Assembly: GCF_012641335.1 (NCBI RefSeq)
Contig: NZ_JABAID010000001.1
Coordinates: 186,001-250,000, forward strand
From: Novosphingobium sp. ERN07
GTDB taxonomy: Bacteria; Pseudomonadota; Alphaproteobacteria; Sphingomonadales; Sphingomonadaceae
Reading direction: 5' to 3'
DNA length: 64,000 nucleotides
A program made the position numbers and the translations under genes. Within the stretch, counting starts at the first letter, position 1. Each line of letters begins with the position of its first letter. The notes beneath the pieces were generated by a model. The model made no database searches. It was not told the origin of the DNA and was given only the letters and a program-made list of their open reading frames with translations. Positions 17,010 to 25,866 of this stretch are shown here, one piece after another.

Positions 17010-17681
17010 ATGCACCGCAAAGCACTTCTGACAGCCCTTATCGCGCTTTCCCTGCCCACCGCCTCCCACGCGCAGCCGATGGGTGGGCGCTGGGGCGGTT
17101 CGGCAATCGACCAGCGATTCGATGGCCCCGCGCGCCGCTCAACCCAACCGGCCAAGAAGGTTGACGTAACCGCGTTTCAAGCCGCCGATGCCGCACCGCT
17201 GCTGGGCAAGGGGGCGATCACGGTGGCTGCGGCCAACGGTGTTGAGGCAGAATGGAAGCTGCCAGTCTATGAAGCGGCCGTGGTCGATCAACTGGCAAAG
17301 CTGGGTTACGATACCGCCGTCAGCGGTGCGGAAAGCGGCCAGATCGCGCAGATCGGCATCACGCATTCGGTCGTTGCGCCCGAAGAGCAGAAGCGCAAGC
17401 CCGTGTCGGGCGCGATGGAAGTGGGCGTATCGAATCGCGGCAACTATCAGGCGATGGCGCTCAACATCGATCTGTCGAAGCCCGCAAAAGCCATTATCGC
17501 CACCCGGCTGGACGTGCGCATTCGCGACAAGGCGACCGACCGCGTGCTGTGGGAAGGCCATGCCGAAGCCCAGACGCGCGAGGATGATGACGGGCTGAAC
17601 GATGGCGCGGTTGCCGCACGGCTGGCCACGGCGCTGTTCGCTCGCTTTGCCGATGCGCAAGTGGTGCAGATCGGGGGGTGA
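17010..17681 (+). CDS. Exported DUF4136-like protein, first copy
   Basis: The product is 223 residues from the ATG at 17010; a GTG at 16995 is in frame. A signal peptide (MHRKALLTALIALSLPTASHAQ) precedes a mature domain containing KLGYDTAVSGAESGQIAQIG, then ATRLDVRIRDKATDRVLWEGHAEAQTRED and RLATALFARFADA. This pattern, a variable N-terminal part plus a conserved LDVRIRDK.T..VLWEG stretch, is the DUF4136 fold typical of periplasmic or lipoprotein-like proteins. There is no lipobox cysteine. The gene downstream is a clear paralogue, so this is a tandem duplication. Function is unknown. Confidence 0.75.
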   Translation: MHRKALLTALIALSLPTASHAQPMGGRWGGSAIDQRFDGPARRSTQPAKKVDVTAFQAADAAPLLGKGAITVAAANGVEAEWKLPVYEAAVVDQLAKLGYDTAVSGAESGQIAQIGITHSVVAPEEQKRKPVSGAMEVGVSNRGNYQAMALNIDLSKPAKAIIATRLDVRIRDKATDRVLWEGHAEAQTREDDDGLNDGAVAARLATALFARFADAQVVQIGG

Positions 17682-17769
17682 TCGATTCATGATCGGTTGT
17701 GCCAATTGGCATTGCGGCCAAGCCCGATAGCGCCCACCTTTGAAGCACAAAGGAAATGGACGCCTGCAT

Positions 17770-18363
17770 ATGAAACGCATCTTCACCGCCCTCGCCCTTT
17801 CGGCTCTGACCATTGCCCCCGCGCTGGCCAAGCCTGCACCGGTCGAAGTCACGCGCTTTCATACGCCTGAAACGCTGGCTCGCCTGAAAGGCGTAGCTGC
17901 AGTGGTCGAACCGGCCCCCGGCAGCGATCCCGCAAGCCTTGAAGACAAGACATGGCTCGCCGCCGTCCAGCGTGAACTGTCCGCACAAGGCTTTGGCGTG
18001 GCCACCCCAGGTGCCACGGACGTGATTGCTGAAGTGCTGGTGGAACGCGAAGTGCAGAAGCGCGAACGCACGCGCAGCCCGGTCAGCGTCGACGTGGGCG
18101 GATCGACTGGCAGCTACGGCAGCGGGCTGGGTCTGGGCCTTGGCTTCAATCTCGGCGGCGGTCCGAAGGACTTTGTGGTGACGCGGCTTTCCGTGCGTAT
18201 TCGCGACAAGCGCACCGGTGAAGCGCTTTGGGAAGGCCGCGCCGACAACCGCGAAAGCGCAAAAGCAAAGGAGGCCGCCATCGGTGAAGCAGCCCCCCGC
18301 CTTGCTAAAGCATTGTTCTCAGGCTTCCCCGGCACCTCGGGTGAGACTATCAGCGTTAAATGA
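17770..18363 (+). CDS. Exported DUF4136-like protein, second copy
   Basis: The product is 197 residues from the ATG at 17770, with signal peptide [20 protein letters not shown]. It shares with the preceding gene the stretch [26 protein letters not shown] and the end [14 protein letters not shown]. It differs by a glycine/serine-rich insert ([22 protein letters not shown]), which looks flexible or beta-like. It overlaps the next gene, an M14 carboxypeptidase, by four bases (ATGA), so the two are probably translated together. Cell-envelope location is inferred from the signal peptide only. Confidence 0.75.
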   Translation: MKRIFTALALSALTIAPALAKPAPVEVTRFHTPETLARLKGVAAVVEPAPGSDPASLEDKTWLAAVQRELSAQGFGVATPGATDVIAEVLVEREVQKRERTRSPVSVDVGGSTGSYGSGLGLGLGFNLGGGPKDFVVTRLSVRIRDKRTGEALWEGRADNRESAKAKEAAIGEAAPRLAKALFSGFPGTSGETISVK

Positions 18364-19490
18364 ATGACATTCGCATCAATGCCGCGTTCGATTCCGGCAA
18401 TATCGAAGTGCTCTCCGTTTCCGGGGCCAGCGCCCGCCTTGCCATCCGCAAGGACCGGGATTCAGACTTCTTCCAATGGTTCCACTTCCGCGTCGATGGC
18501 GCTGCGGGCCGCGAACTGAAACTGAAGATTACAGGACTGGCGGCTTCGGCCTATCCCGGCGGCTGGCCCGGGTATCGTGCCGCCTTTTCCGAAGACCGCG
18601 AATTTTGGGGCCGCACCGACACCACCTATGACCCGCGCGAGGGTGACGGCACGCTCACCATCCGCCACACCCCGCAGGCCGGCACCTGCTGGTTCGCCTA
18701 TTTTGCGCCCTATTCGATGGAAAGGCATCATGATCTGATTGCGCAAGTCTCAGCGCAGCCGGGCGTGGACTACCGCTGTCTTGGGACCAGCATCGAAAGC
18801 CAGCCGATCGATTGCCTTGAACTGGGCGAGGGGGACAAACATGTGTGGCTCTATGCCCGCCAGCACCCCGGCGAATCGATGGCCGAATGGTGGATGGAAG
18901 GCGCGCTCGACATGCTCACCGACCCGACCGACCCGCACGCTCGTCGCCTGCGCCAGCTCTGCCGCTTTCACATTGTGCCCAATGCCAATCCTGACGGATC
19001 GTGCCGGGGCCATCTGCGCACCAATGCCGTGGGCGTAAACCTCAACCGCGAATGGCACGAACCATCGCCAGAACGCTCGCCCGAAGTGCTGGCGATCCGC
19101 AACGCGATGGACGAGACCGGCTGTCATTTCGCAATGGACGTGCATGGCGACGAGGCGATTCCGCATGTGTTCATCGCCGGGTTCGAAGGCATCCCTTCGT
19201 GGACCGAAGCGCTGGGCGAAGGCTACGCCCGTTATCGCAGCATTCTTGAACGTCGCACGCCCGATTTCCAGACAAAGCGCGGTTATCCCGTGGCGTCACC
19301 GGGGCGCGCCAATCTCACCATGTCCACCAATCAGGTGGCAGAACGCTTCGGTTGCGTCGCGATGACGCTGGAAATGCCGTTCAAGGACAACGATGATCTG
19401 CCCTGCAAGGAGCAGGGCTGGAGTCCCGAACGCTCGAAACTGCTGGGGCGCGAATGCCTTGCCGCGCTGCTGGAATGGCTTCAGGGATAA
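18360..19490 (+). CDS. M14-family (cytosolic carboxypeptidase-like) zinc peptidase
   Basis: The product is 376 residues without a signal peptide. An N-terminal beta-sandwich domain (about 1-125) is followed by the M14 catalytic domain. Zinc ligands are the His and Glu of [13 protein letters not shown] and the His of [11 protein letters not shown] or [12 protein letters not shown]. The substrate-binding [21 protein letters not shown] segment and the catalytic Glu in [13 protein letters not shown] fit the CCP (nna-like) subfamily. Eukaryotic members trim glutamates from tubulin. Bacterial ones are largely uncharacterised, and relatives act on poly-gamma-glutamyl tails. It is translationally coupled to an exported DUF4136 protein although itself apparently cytoplasmic. 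Confidence 0.9.
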   Translation: MNDIRINAAFDSGNIEVLSVSGASARLAIRKDRDSDFFQWFHFRVDGAAGRELKLKITGLAASAYPGGWPGYRAAFSEDREFWGRTDTTYDPREGDGTLTIRHTPQAGTCWFAYFAPYSMERHHDLIAQVSAQPGVDYRCLGTSIESQPIDCLELGEGDKHVWLYARQHPGESMAEWWMEGALDMLTDPTDPHARRLRQLCRFHIVPNANPDGSCRGHLRTNAVGVNLNREWHEPSPERSPEVLAIRNAMDETGCHFAMDVHGDEAIPHVFIAGFEGIPSWTEALGEGYARYRSILERRTPDFQTKRGYPVASPGRANLTMSTNQVAERFGCVAMTLEMPFKDNDDLPCKEQGWSPERSKLLGRECLAALLEWLQG

Positions 19491-19534
19491 GTGCTTTTAC
19501 CGAGTGTTAACGGATCAGGGCGCATGGCTGCGGC

Positions 19535-19663
19535 ATGGCCCGCACTATCGCCTTGATCCACGCTACCACGCCCGCGAACCTGCTGACTGATTTGCCGCGC
19601 AGGCTTATCGTGCTGGGCTGCGCGGCGGCGCTGATCCTTGCCGGACGCCCGCTTCCGTTCTGA
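19535..19663 (+). CDS. Possible small membrane peptide (42 aa)
   Basis: ATG at 19535 opens a 42-codon frame: MARTIALIHATTPANLLTDL, then a hydrophobic segment RRLIVLGCAAALILAGRPLPF. It could be a single-span small protein in the 177-base gap between the M14 gene and arsC. No clear ribosome site is seen and I know no family, so it may be chance. Confidence 0.25.
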   Translation: MARTIALIHATTPANLLTDLPRRLIVLGCAAALILAGRPLPF

Positions 19664-19667
19664 TCTC

Positions 19668-20009
19668 TTAAAGAATCTCCAGCACCTTTTCCTTCGGACG
19701 GCACAGGCGCACGCCTTTGTCCGTTTCTACCAACGGGCGCTCGATCAGCTTCGGCTCTGTCGCCATTGCCGCCAGCACGGTCGCGTCATCGGCCTGCACA
19801 AGGCCGCGCTCTTCCGCATCGGTGCCTTTCACGCGCAAGCCCTGCTGCGGCGTGATCCCGGCATCGCGATAAAGCTGCGCCAGCTTGTCGGCGCTTGGCG
19901 GCGTCTTGAGATATTCGACAACCGTCACATCGGCCCCGGCATCCTGCAGCATCGCCAGCGTATTGCGCGATGTACCGCAATTGGGATTGTGCCAGATCGT
20001 TGCCTTCAT
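19668..20009 (-). CDS. arsC: Arsenate reductase (glutaredoxin type, ArsC)
   Basis: The product is 113 residues from the ATG at 20009, within the usual 110-141 range. The N terminus MKATIWHNPNCGTSRNTLAML carries the catalytic CGTSRNT loop. The arsenate-binding Arg lies in the LIERPLVETDKGVRLCRP segment. Such proteins reduce arsenate with glutaredoxin, but the YffB/ArsC family also includes proteins of unknown function, and no other ars gene is nearby. It is divergent from a TonB-dependent receptor and shares a 200-base intergenic region with it. Confidence 0.85.
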   Translation of the reverse strand: MKATIWHNPNCGTSRNTLAMLQDAGADVTVVEYLKTPPSADKLAQLYRDAGITPQQGLRVKGTDAEERGLVQADDATVLAAMATEPKLIERPLVETDKGVRLCRPKEKVLEIL

Positions 20010-20124
20010 CGTCGGTTCTCCATGCATGTGGCGGCGGGCGTTCATAGCCCGATTGCTTCTGTGCGCAACGCCTGCCGCATTTGATCGACATCAATGTTAA
20101 TGCAACCAAGTCTCATAAATCTCC

Positions 20125-20147
20125 TTGCAAGTGAATTTGACTCGCAA
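20125..20147. promoter_or_regulatory. Fur-like dyad upstream of the siderophore receptor
   Basis: Two 11-base arms around one central base: TTGCAAGTGAA and TTGACTCGCAA. Nine of 11 positions are symmetric. TTGCnAGT half-sites resemble iron-responsive operators of alphaproteobacteria. It lies 64 bases before the receptor start and also faces arsC. Confidence 0.45.
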
Positions 20148-20210
20148 TAGGCGGCGTGACTGCAAGTCATTATCGCATCGCCCAGCGCGCGAAATGATCA
20201 GGGAGATTTC

Positions 20211-22286
20211 GTGAACTACCTCACCAGCCTGCTGCTCGCCGGAACCGCGCTCGTGCCATCCGCTGCCTATGCCGAAGACGCCGTTCCCGCCGATGCGGCG
20301 CTCGAATCGACCGGCACGGTCATCGTCGTAACCGGCACCGCCGACGGCTATCGACCAGTCGATGCAAACGCGGTCAAGACGCCCACCCCGCTGCTTGACG
20401 TGCCGCAGACCATCACCGTTCTCACGCGCGAACAGTTGGACGATCAGGGCATCACCCAGCTCGGCGACGCGCTGCGCTATGTCCCGGGCGTGGTGCTGGG
20501 CCAGGGCGAAGGCCACCGCGACCAGATCACCCTGCGCGGCCAGAACACCACCGCCGATTTCTACCTCGACGGGTTGCGGGATGACACGCAGTACTACCGC
20601 TCGCTTTATAATATCGAGCGCGTCGAAGTGCTTAAAGGTGCAAACGCGCTGCTGTTTGGCCGTGGCGGCGGCGGCGGCGTGATCAACCGCGTCAGCAAGA
20701 CGCCCGATCTTGATCGCGTGAAGGGTCAGGCCAGCGCCAATGTCGATAGCTTCGGCGGTTTCGCCCTTGCGGCAGACTGGAACCAGCCGCTTACCGAAAT
20801 GGTCGGCGCGCGCCTCAACGCCACTTATGAAGAGTTCGACAACCACCGCCAGAACTTCGAAGGCCGCTTCATCGGCGTGAACCCCACGATGGCGTTCCAG
20901 CCGGGCGAAGCCACGCGCATCGAACTGTCCTATAACTACGACGATGATCGCCGCACCACCGATCGCGGCGTGCCCTCGCTCGGCGGCAAGCCGCTCACCG
21001 GCTATGATGAAACCTTCTTCGGGCGCAGCGATCTGAACGTCGCCACGGTAAAAGCGCACATTGCGCAGGCCCGGCTCGACCATGATCTGACAGACAACCT
21101 CAGCTTCAATCTGCTGGGCCAATACAGCCACACCGACAAACTCTATGGCAACGTCTTTGCAGGCGGCGCGGTGAACACCACTGCCAACACCGTCGCACTT
21201 TCAGGCTACGAAAGCGGCACCCTGCGCGATAGTTGGATTGGACAGGCAAACCTCGTGTGGACCGGGCAGACCGGCGGCATCGGGCACACTCTGCTGGCCG
21301 GCTTCGAAGTGGCCGATCAGGACACGCACGCCACCCGCCGCAATACCGCCAATGCTACGGTCACGCTGGCCAAGCGCATCAGCGTCCCCGCGCTGAGCTA
21401 TGGCGCGCTCGTCACCAACAGCCGCACCGATGTACGCACGCTTTCGGCCTATGTGCAGGATCAGGTGGAACTCGCCTCGTTCCTGCAAATCGTGGCAGGC
21501 GTCCGCTATGACGAATTCCGCATCACCGGGCGCAACGCGATCAACGGCGTGGGCGCATCGCGCACCGACCGCAAGTGGTCGCCCCGCTTTGGCGTGGTGC
21601 TGAAGCCGCAGACGAACGTCAGCTTCTACGGCAGCTTCACCCGCACGTTCCTGCCCCAATCGGGCGACCAGTTCGGTGCCTTGGACGCAACGCAGGCAAC
21701 GCTCGCGCCCGAACAGTTTGAAAACCTTGAAGCGGGCGTGAAGTGGGACGTGAACCCCGGCCTCGCGTTCACCGCCGCCGCTTATCAATTGAACCGCGAA
21801 AATTCGCGCTTCAACAACCCCGTAACCGGCCTGCCGGAACTTTCGGGCAAGACCCGCGCCAAGGGCATCGAGCTTTCGCTGGCTGGCCGCATTCTGCCGC
21901 AGTGGCAGGCCAGCCTCGGCTATACGCTGCAGGATGGCGAAGTGCGCTCTGCCACCACCGCCGCACCTGCGGGTCGCAAGCTGTCGCAGCTTCCGCGCCA
22001 TCAGGCCTCGGCATGGACGCGCTATGACGTGACCAAGGAGATCGGCCTCGGCCTTGGCATCACGCACCAGTCGAAGAGCTTCACCACGATCAGCAACGCG
22101 GTAACGCTGCCGGCCTTCACGCGCCTCGATGCTGCTGTCTTTTATGACCTGTCCGAACGCTTCTCGATCCAGCTCAATGTCGAGAACCTGACCGACACCG
22201 ACTATTTCCCCGCCGCCCACACCGACAACAATATCTCCACCGGCGAACCGCTCAACGCGCGCATCTCTATTCGCGCGAAGTTCTGA
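20211..22286 (+). CDS. TonB-dependent siderophore receptor
   Basis: Outer-membrane transporter of 691 residues importing a ferric siderophore with TonB energy. It starts at a GTG preceded by GGGAG. The signal peptide is MNYLTSLLLAGTALVPSAAYA. The plug domain (about 50-165) has VDVPQTITV-like LLDVPQTITVLTREQLDDQG, then LRGQNTTADFYLDGLRDD and VEVLKGANALLFGRGGGGGVINRVSKTP, typical of the TIGR01783-type siderophore family. The barrel ends with NARISIRAKF and its terminal aromatic residue. A Fur-like dyad is 64 bases upstream, in keeping with iron repression. No siderophore synthesis gene is in the window, so it probably takes up a xenosiderophore. Confidence 0.94.
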   Translation: MNYLTSLLLAGTALVPSAAYAEDAVPADAALESTGTVIVVTGTADGYRPVDANAVKTPTPLLDVPQTITVLTREQLDDQGITQLGDALRYVPGVVLGQGEGHRDQITLRGQNTTADFYLDGLRDDTQYYRSLYNIERVEVLKGANALLFGRGGGGGVINRVSKTPDLDRVKGQASANVDSFGGFALAADWNQPLTEMVGARLNATYEEFDNHRQNFEGRFIGVNPTMAFQPGEATRIELSYNYDDDRRTTDRGVPSLGGKPLTGYDETFFGRSDLNVATVKAHIAQARLDHDLTDNLSFNLLGQYSHTDKLYGNVFAGGAVNTTANTVALSGYESGTLRDSWIGQANLVWTGQTGGIGHTLLAGFEVADQDTHATRRNTANATVTLAKRISVPALSYGALVTNSRTDVRTLSAYVQDQVELASFLQIVAGVRYDEFRITGRNAINGVGASRTDRKWSPRFGVVLKPQTNVSFYGSFTRTFLPQSGDQFGALDATQATLAPEQFENLEAGVKWDVNPGLAFTAAAYQLNRENSRFNNPVTGLPELSGKTRAKGIELSLAGRILPQWQASLGYTLQDGEVRSATTAAPAGRKLSQLPRHQASAWTRYDVTKEIGLGLGITHQSKSFTTISNAVTLPAFTRLDAAVFYDLSERFSIQLNVENLTDTDYFPAAHTDNNISTGEPLNARISIRAKF

Positions 22287-22300
22287 ACCAGACCCCCGCC

Positions 22301-22333
22301 GCGCCCTCTCCCACCCCCTCCCAGGGAGAGGGC
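22301..22333. repeat. Inverted repeat between convergent genes
   Basis: CGCCCTCTCCC at about 22301-22311 pairs with GGGAGAGGGCG at about 22323-22333 around ACCCCCTCCCA. It resembles the dispersed GC-rich palindromes at other junctions here. It sits between the receptor and the 2Fe-2S subunit gene and may stop transcription from both. Confidence 0.5.
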
Positions 22334-22346
22334 GCAAACCGGGTTT

Positions 22347-22856
22347 TCAGCCTGCGCCGGGCGTCACAATAGCAGGCGGCGGCGCAGCGCTGATCGTTTC
22401 TTCTCCGCGCATTACCCGCGCCGCGCGCTGGATCGCCCGCGTCAGCCGGGGATAGACGCCGCAGCGGCAGATATTGGTGATGGCGCGCGCAATGTCCTCG
22501 TCCGCAGGACTTGCATTCGTGGCCAGCAGCGCTGCCGCCGCCATCACGATCCCCGGCGTGCAGAACCCACACTGAATCGCCTGTTCCGCCACCAGCGCCT
22601 GCTGCACCGGGTGCGAGCGGTCGCCCGATAGCCCTTCAATGGTGGTAACGTTGCGCCCTTCCGCCTCGCCCAGAACCAGCGTGCAGCTTGGCATCGCCTG
22701 CCCATCGACGATCACCATGCACGCGCCGCATTCGCCCGTGCCGCAGCCATATTTGGTGCCGGTCAGGTTTGCCGCATCCCGCAGCGCCCACAGCAGCGGC
22801 GTATCGTCCTCAAGCCGATAGAGGACAGGCTGGTTGTTCACGGTAAGGCGAGCCAT
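22347..22856 (-). CDS. 2Fe-2S subunit of a xanthine-oxidase-family molybdoenzyme (IorA/CoxS type)
   Basis: The product is 169 residues with two 2Fe-2S domains. The N-terminal plant-type ferredoxin part (1-75) has YGCGTGECGACMVIVDG and a fourth Cys in MPSCTLVL. The C-terminal helical part has AIQCGFCTPGIVMAAAALL and ITNICRCGVYPRLTRAI. These eight cysteines carry the two clusters that pass electrons from molybdopterin in isoquinoline or aldehyde oxidoreductases. The usual catalytic large subunit (IorB or CoxL) is not adjacent on either side. The partner must be encoded elsewhere, or this is a remnant or a moonlighting subunit. Confidence 0.92.
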   Translation of the reverse strand: MARLTVNNQPVLYRLEDDTPLLWALRDAANLTGTKYGCGTGECGACMVIVDGQAMPSCTLVLGEAEGRNVTTIEGLSGDRSHPVQQALVAEQAIQCGFCTPGIVMAAAALLATNASPADEDIARAITNICRCGVYPRLTRAIQRAARVMRGEETISAAPPPAIVTPGAG

Positions 22857-22888
22857 GCGCGTCGCTTAACCCGCTCCCACCTTGGGAA

Positions 22889-23656
22889 TCAATCCCGCCA
22901 GCTACGGTCGATCCGGTCGATCCGTCGCGTCCACGCCGCAAAATCCGCCATCCCCGCCGCGCCGGTTTCACGGTTCACCAGCGAAAGATCGCGCTGATGC
23001 ACGGCAACCACCTCGTCAGGCACACGCACCACGGGGCGGCCCATCGAAAGCGTGGCCATCTGGATTTCGCAGGCGCGCTGCAGGCTCCACTGCATCAGGA
23101 ACATCTGCTGCACGTTCTGCCCCAGCACCACTGGCCCGTGGTTCTGCAGCATCAGGATGCGCTTGTCGCCAAGGTTGGCCAGCAAACGCTCGCCCTCCTC
23201 TGCCCGCACCGTCACGCCTTCGAACTCGTGATAGGCAAGCTGGCCGGCAAAGTTGCAGGCATAGAAGTTGATCGGCATCAGCCCTTCTTCAAGGCTGCAC
23301 ACCGCCATCGTCTCAGTCGTATGGACATGCGCAATCGCGTGCGCCCACGGCAGATGGCGGTGGAAATAGGAATGCTGCGTAAAACCCGCCGGGTTCACCG
23401 GATAAGGGCTGTCATCCAGCTTGTTGCCATCGATATCGATCTTGACGAGGTTCGATGCCGTAACCTCGGAATAGAGCAGCCCGAACGGGTTGATCAGAAA
23501 CGCACCTTCCTGATCCGGCACCCGCACCGAAATGTGGTTATAGATCGATTCGGACCAACCAAGGTAGTCATAGATGCGATAGCACGCAGCCAGTTCCTGC
23601 CGGGTCTGCCATTCGGCATCGCTGCATTCGATGTTCGACCTCAGGTGCGTGGCCAT
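22889..23656 (-). CDS. Class II aldolase/adducin family protein
   Basis: The product is 255 residues from the ATG at 23656; ATG 23671 is also in frame. Conserved family segments are LGWSESIYNHISVRVPD, FLINPFGLLYSEVTASNLVKID, AIAHVHTTETMAV (HxH zinc ligands) and RILMLQNHGPVVLGQNV (third histidine). Members cleave sugar phosphates such as fuculose-1-phosphate or act in decarboxylation. The longer form with an N-terminal Trp-rich start (DAEWQTRQELAACYRIYDY) matches the aldolase II group found widely in sphingomonads with undefined substrate. The gene is on the same strand as the orphan 2Fe-2S subunit, 32 bases upstream of it. Confidence 0.88.
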   Translation of the reverse strand: MATHLRSNIECSDAEWQTRQELAACYRIYDYLGWSESIYNHISVRVPDQEGAFLINPFGLLYSEVTASNLVKIDIDGNKLDDSPYPVNPAGFTQHSYFHRHLPWAHAIAHVHTTETMAVCSLEEGLMPINFYACNFAGQLAYHEFEGVTVRAEEGERLLANLGDKRILMLQNHGPVVLGQNVQQMFLMQWSLQRACEIQMATLSMGRPVVRVPDEVVAVHQRDLSLVNRETGAAGMADFAAWTRRIDRIDRSWRD

Positions 23657-23738
23657 CGCGCTCTCTCCGTTCATGCTCTTTGCACAAACTCTATCGCATG
23701 GTCGGCAGCACGCAAGTGATGGCGGCGTGATCAGGCCA

Positions 23739-23788
23739 TCCGACATCTATTTGTGCCGACGCCTATTTGTGCCGATGCCTATTTGTGG
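23739..23788. repeat. Three tandem 16-base repeats
   Basis: Three near-identical units of pattern GAYRYCTATTTGTGCC lie head to tail between the class II aldolase gene and the HPP gene. The last unit runs into the HPP stop codon region (TAG at 23781-23779). It may reflect slippage at the 3' end of that gene. Confidence 0.6.
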
Positions 23789-24456
23789 TCGTCCTCCCAT
23801 CGCCGCAGAACGCGCCGCTCCACCGCGCGGAACAGCGCATCAAGATCGTCCGGCTCCACGTCAAGGCTTTCGCCCCAGTCGGCCAGCACCGCATCGAGAT
23901 CGGCCCGGTCATAGGTCACCGTGCGCAAGGGCGCGGGCTGCGGCGGCGCGGTTGCCACATGCGGCCAGGGATGCCCGGTCATCGTGTTGTAGAGCCACCC
24001 CACGCCCACGATGCCCACCACGTTGAGCGCCAGTGGAGCCAGCGGTCCCGGCAGATGCGCATCGGGTGCCACGCCTGCCAACGCCCCCAGAATCGCCGCC
24101 GCCCCTCCGGGCGGATGGGTGCAGCGCGCCAGCGCCATCGCGGCAATCGCTCCGCCCACGGCAAGGCTCACCGCCAGCGGCGCACCCAATCCAGCCTGCG
24201 CGCAGATCCAGCCCACCGCCATGCCGAGGGATACTGAAATCAGGTTTCCGCCCACCACTGACCACGGCTGCGCCAGAGGGCTGGCCGGCACAGCGAAGAC
24301 CAGCACTGCCGATGCGCCGACCGGTGCCATGATCCACGGCAGGCCTTGGCTCGCCGGGATCAGATGCCCCATAAAAGCCGCCAGCGCGATGCCCAAAACC
24401 GCGCCTGCGCCTGCGCGCGGCCAGCCTGCCGGAACCCATATGCGTCTGGCGGTCAT
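23779..24456 (-). CDS. HPP-family integral membrane protein
   Basis: The product is 225 residues. The HPP domain (about 15-150) has four to five membrane segments with the conserved LPWIMAPVGASAVLVFAVPASPLAQPWSVVGGN and CTHPPGGAAAIL motifs. The C-terminal tail (about 165-225) is soluble and acidic (YDRADLDAVLADWGES, RAVERRVLRRWEDDHK). Plant and cyanobacterial HPP proteins have been linked to nitrite transport in chloroplasts; in proteobacteria the role is open. The stop codon falls in a tandem 16-base repeat, so the last residues may be recent. Confidence 0.9.
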   Translation of the reverse strand: MTARRIWVPAGWPRAGAGAVLGIALAAFMGHLIPASQGLPWIMAPVGASAVLVFAVPASPLAQPWSVVGGNLISVSLGMAVGWICAQAGLGAPLAVSLAVGGAIAAMALARCTHPPGGAAAILGALAGVAPDAHLPGPLAPLALNVVGIVGVGWLYNTMTGHPWPHVATAPPQPAPLRTVTYDRADLDAVLADWGESLDVEPDDLDALFRAVERRVLRRWEDDHK

Positions 24457-24525
24457 TACCTCTCCCTACTCCAAGCGCAGCCCATGCCGCGCATGTCGAA
24501 GCATCTGAAACAAGCACAGGGCAAG

Positions 24526-24557
24526 AAAAAAGGGGCTGGCCGAAAGACCAACCCCTT
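24526..24557 (-). terminator. Intrinsic terminator of rplM-rpsI
   Basis: Reading the minus strand, AAGGGGTTGG, loop TCTTTCGG and CCAGCCCCTT are followed by a run of T. This is a canonical rho-independent terminator starting 32 bases after the rpsI stop. Confidence 0.85.
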
Positions 24558-24588
24558 GATTTTCTTTGGCCTTGCAGCCGAAGCGCGA

Positions 24589-25131
24589 TTAGCGCTTCGA
24601 GAACTGGAAGCTCTTGCGCGCCTTGGCACGGCCATACTTCTTGCGTTCCACGACGCGCGGGTCGCGGGTCAGGAACCCGGCGGCCTTCACGGCGCTGCGC
24701 AGTGCAGGCTCGAACTTCGACAGGGCCTGGGCGATACCGTGCTTCACAGCGCCGGCCTGGCCCGAAAGACCACCACCCTTGACGGTGCAAACGATGTCGT
24801 ACTGGCCTTCGCGACCGGCAACTTCGAACGGCTGGTTGATCACCAGACGCAGGGTCGGACGGGCGAAGTATACTTCCTGATCGCGGCCATTGACGGTGAC
24901 CTTGCCCGAACCGGGCTTCAGCCACACGCGGGCAACGGCGTCCTTGCGGCGGCCGGTTGCATAGGAACGGCCCTGTGCGTCAACTTCACGTTCGCGCAGC
25001 GGAGCTGCGGGACCAGTGCGGACGACGACGGGAGCTTCCTCGCCAGCAGCAGCAACGGCTGCTTCGGGCGCGCCTGCGGTCAGATCCTTCAGATCAGCCA
25101 GGCTGGAAACGGAGTTTTCGGTTTCGGACAT
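24589..25131 (-). CDS. rpsI: 30S ribosomal protein S9
   Basis: The product is 180 residues. The S9 domain spans about 50-180 ([65 protein letters not shown]). The C-terminal SKR tail reaches the P-site tRNA. An acidic N-terminal extension of about 50 residues ([14 protein letters not shown]) is typical for sphingomonads and other alphaproteobacteria. It is the second gene of the rplM-rpsI operon, three bases after rplM, and is followed by an intrinsic terminator. Confidence 0.98.
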   Translation of the reverse strand: MSETENSVSSLADLKDLTAGAPEAAVAAAGEEAPVVVRTGPAAPLREREVDAQGRSYATGRRKDAVARVWLKPGSGKVTVNGRDQEVYFARPTLRLVINQPFEVAGREGQYDIVCTVKGGGLSGQAGAVKHGIAQALSKFEPALRSAVKAAGFLTRDPRVVERKKYGRAKARKSFQFSKR

Positions 25132-25134
25132 GGA

Positions 25135-25614
25135 TTACGCCCCCACCTTGTTCTTGCGGTTCATCGAAGCGACGTCGAGCGCCACCGGCTGGGTGCCGCC
25201 ATGCGGATGCTCGGCACCGGCATAGAGGTGAAGGGCGCGCATCTGCGCACGGCCAAGCGGACCGCGCGGAATCATGCGCTCAACCGCCTTTTCAAGCACG
25301 CGCTCGGGGAAGCGACCACCGAGGACCTTATCCGCAGTGACTTCCTTGATGCCGCCGGCATAACCGGTGTGCTTGTAGTAGGTCTTGTTCTTGAGCTTGT
25401 TGCCCGTCAGGCGCACCTTGTCGGCGTTGATCACGACAACGTGATCGCCGCAATCGACGTGAGGCGTGAAGCTCGGCTTGTGCTTGCCGCGCAGACGGTT
25501 GGCGATGATGACAGCCAGACGGCCAACCACCAGACCTTCGGCATCGATCAGATGCCAGTTCTTTTCCACCTCGGCCGGCTTGATCGACCGGGTGACCTTG
25601 CTGAGAGCCTTCAT
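25135..25614 (-). CDS. rplM: 50S ribosomal protein L13
   Basis: An early-assembling 50S protein of 159 residues. It starts [27 protein letters not shown], with [32 protein letters not shown] and [32 protein letters not shown] as family signatures. It is first in the rplM-rpsI operon. The 252 bases upstream, before the higBA pair, should contain the operon promoter. A TTGACT hexamer on the minus strand (25713-25708) is a candidate -35, but the matching -10 is poor. Confidence 0.98.
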   Translation of the reverse strand: MKALSKVTRSIKPAEVEKNWHLIDAEGLVVGRLAVIIANRLRGKHKPSFTPHVDCGDHVVVINADKVRLTGNKLKNKTYYKHTGYAGGIKEVTADKVLGGRFPERVLEKAVERMIPRGPLGRAQMRALHLYAGAEHPHGGTQPVALDVASMNRKNKVGA

Positions 25615-25866
25615 GGCTGCGAGTTCCTTAGAATTTCAGTGCGTCGGCCACACGGAATCCCGCATTCCCGACGAAGGAAGCGCGCCTTTGTTGCAAATGC
25701 CCGCCAGAGTCAAGCAAACTGCGGCTTTTCGGAGAGGTAAAATAATACCGCCCCGATCTTGGAGCGATGCTTTCGCCCTGCTCTCTCACCCCAGAGGAGA
25801 GATACGAAGGCTTGACAGCTGGGCTGGCTAGCCAAAGTTGAGAGGGGCCTGCACCAGGCGCGTGGG

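Noticed and set aside
25615..25866. Small genes in the gap upstream of rplM
   Set aside because: Frames there (25628-25892) have no ribosome site, show frame-shifted complements only and resemble no protein. The gap probably holds the ribosomal operon promoter.
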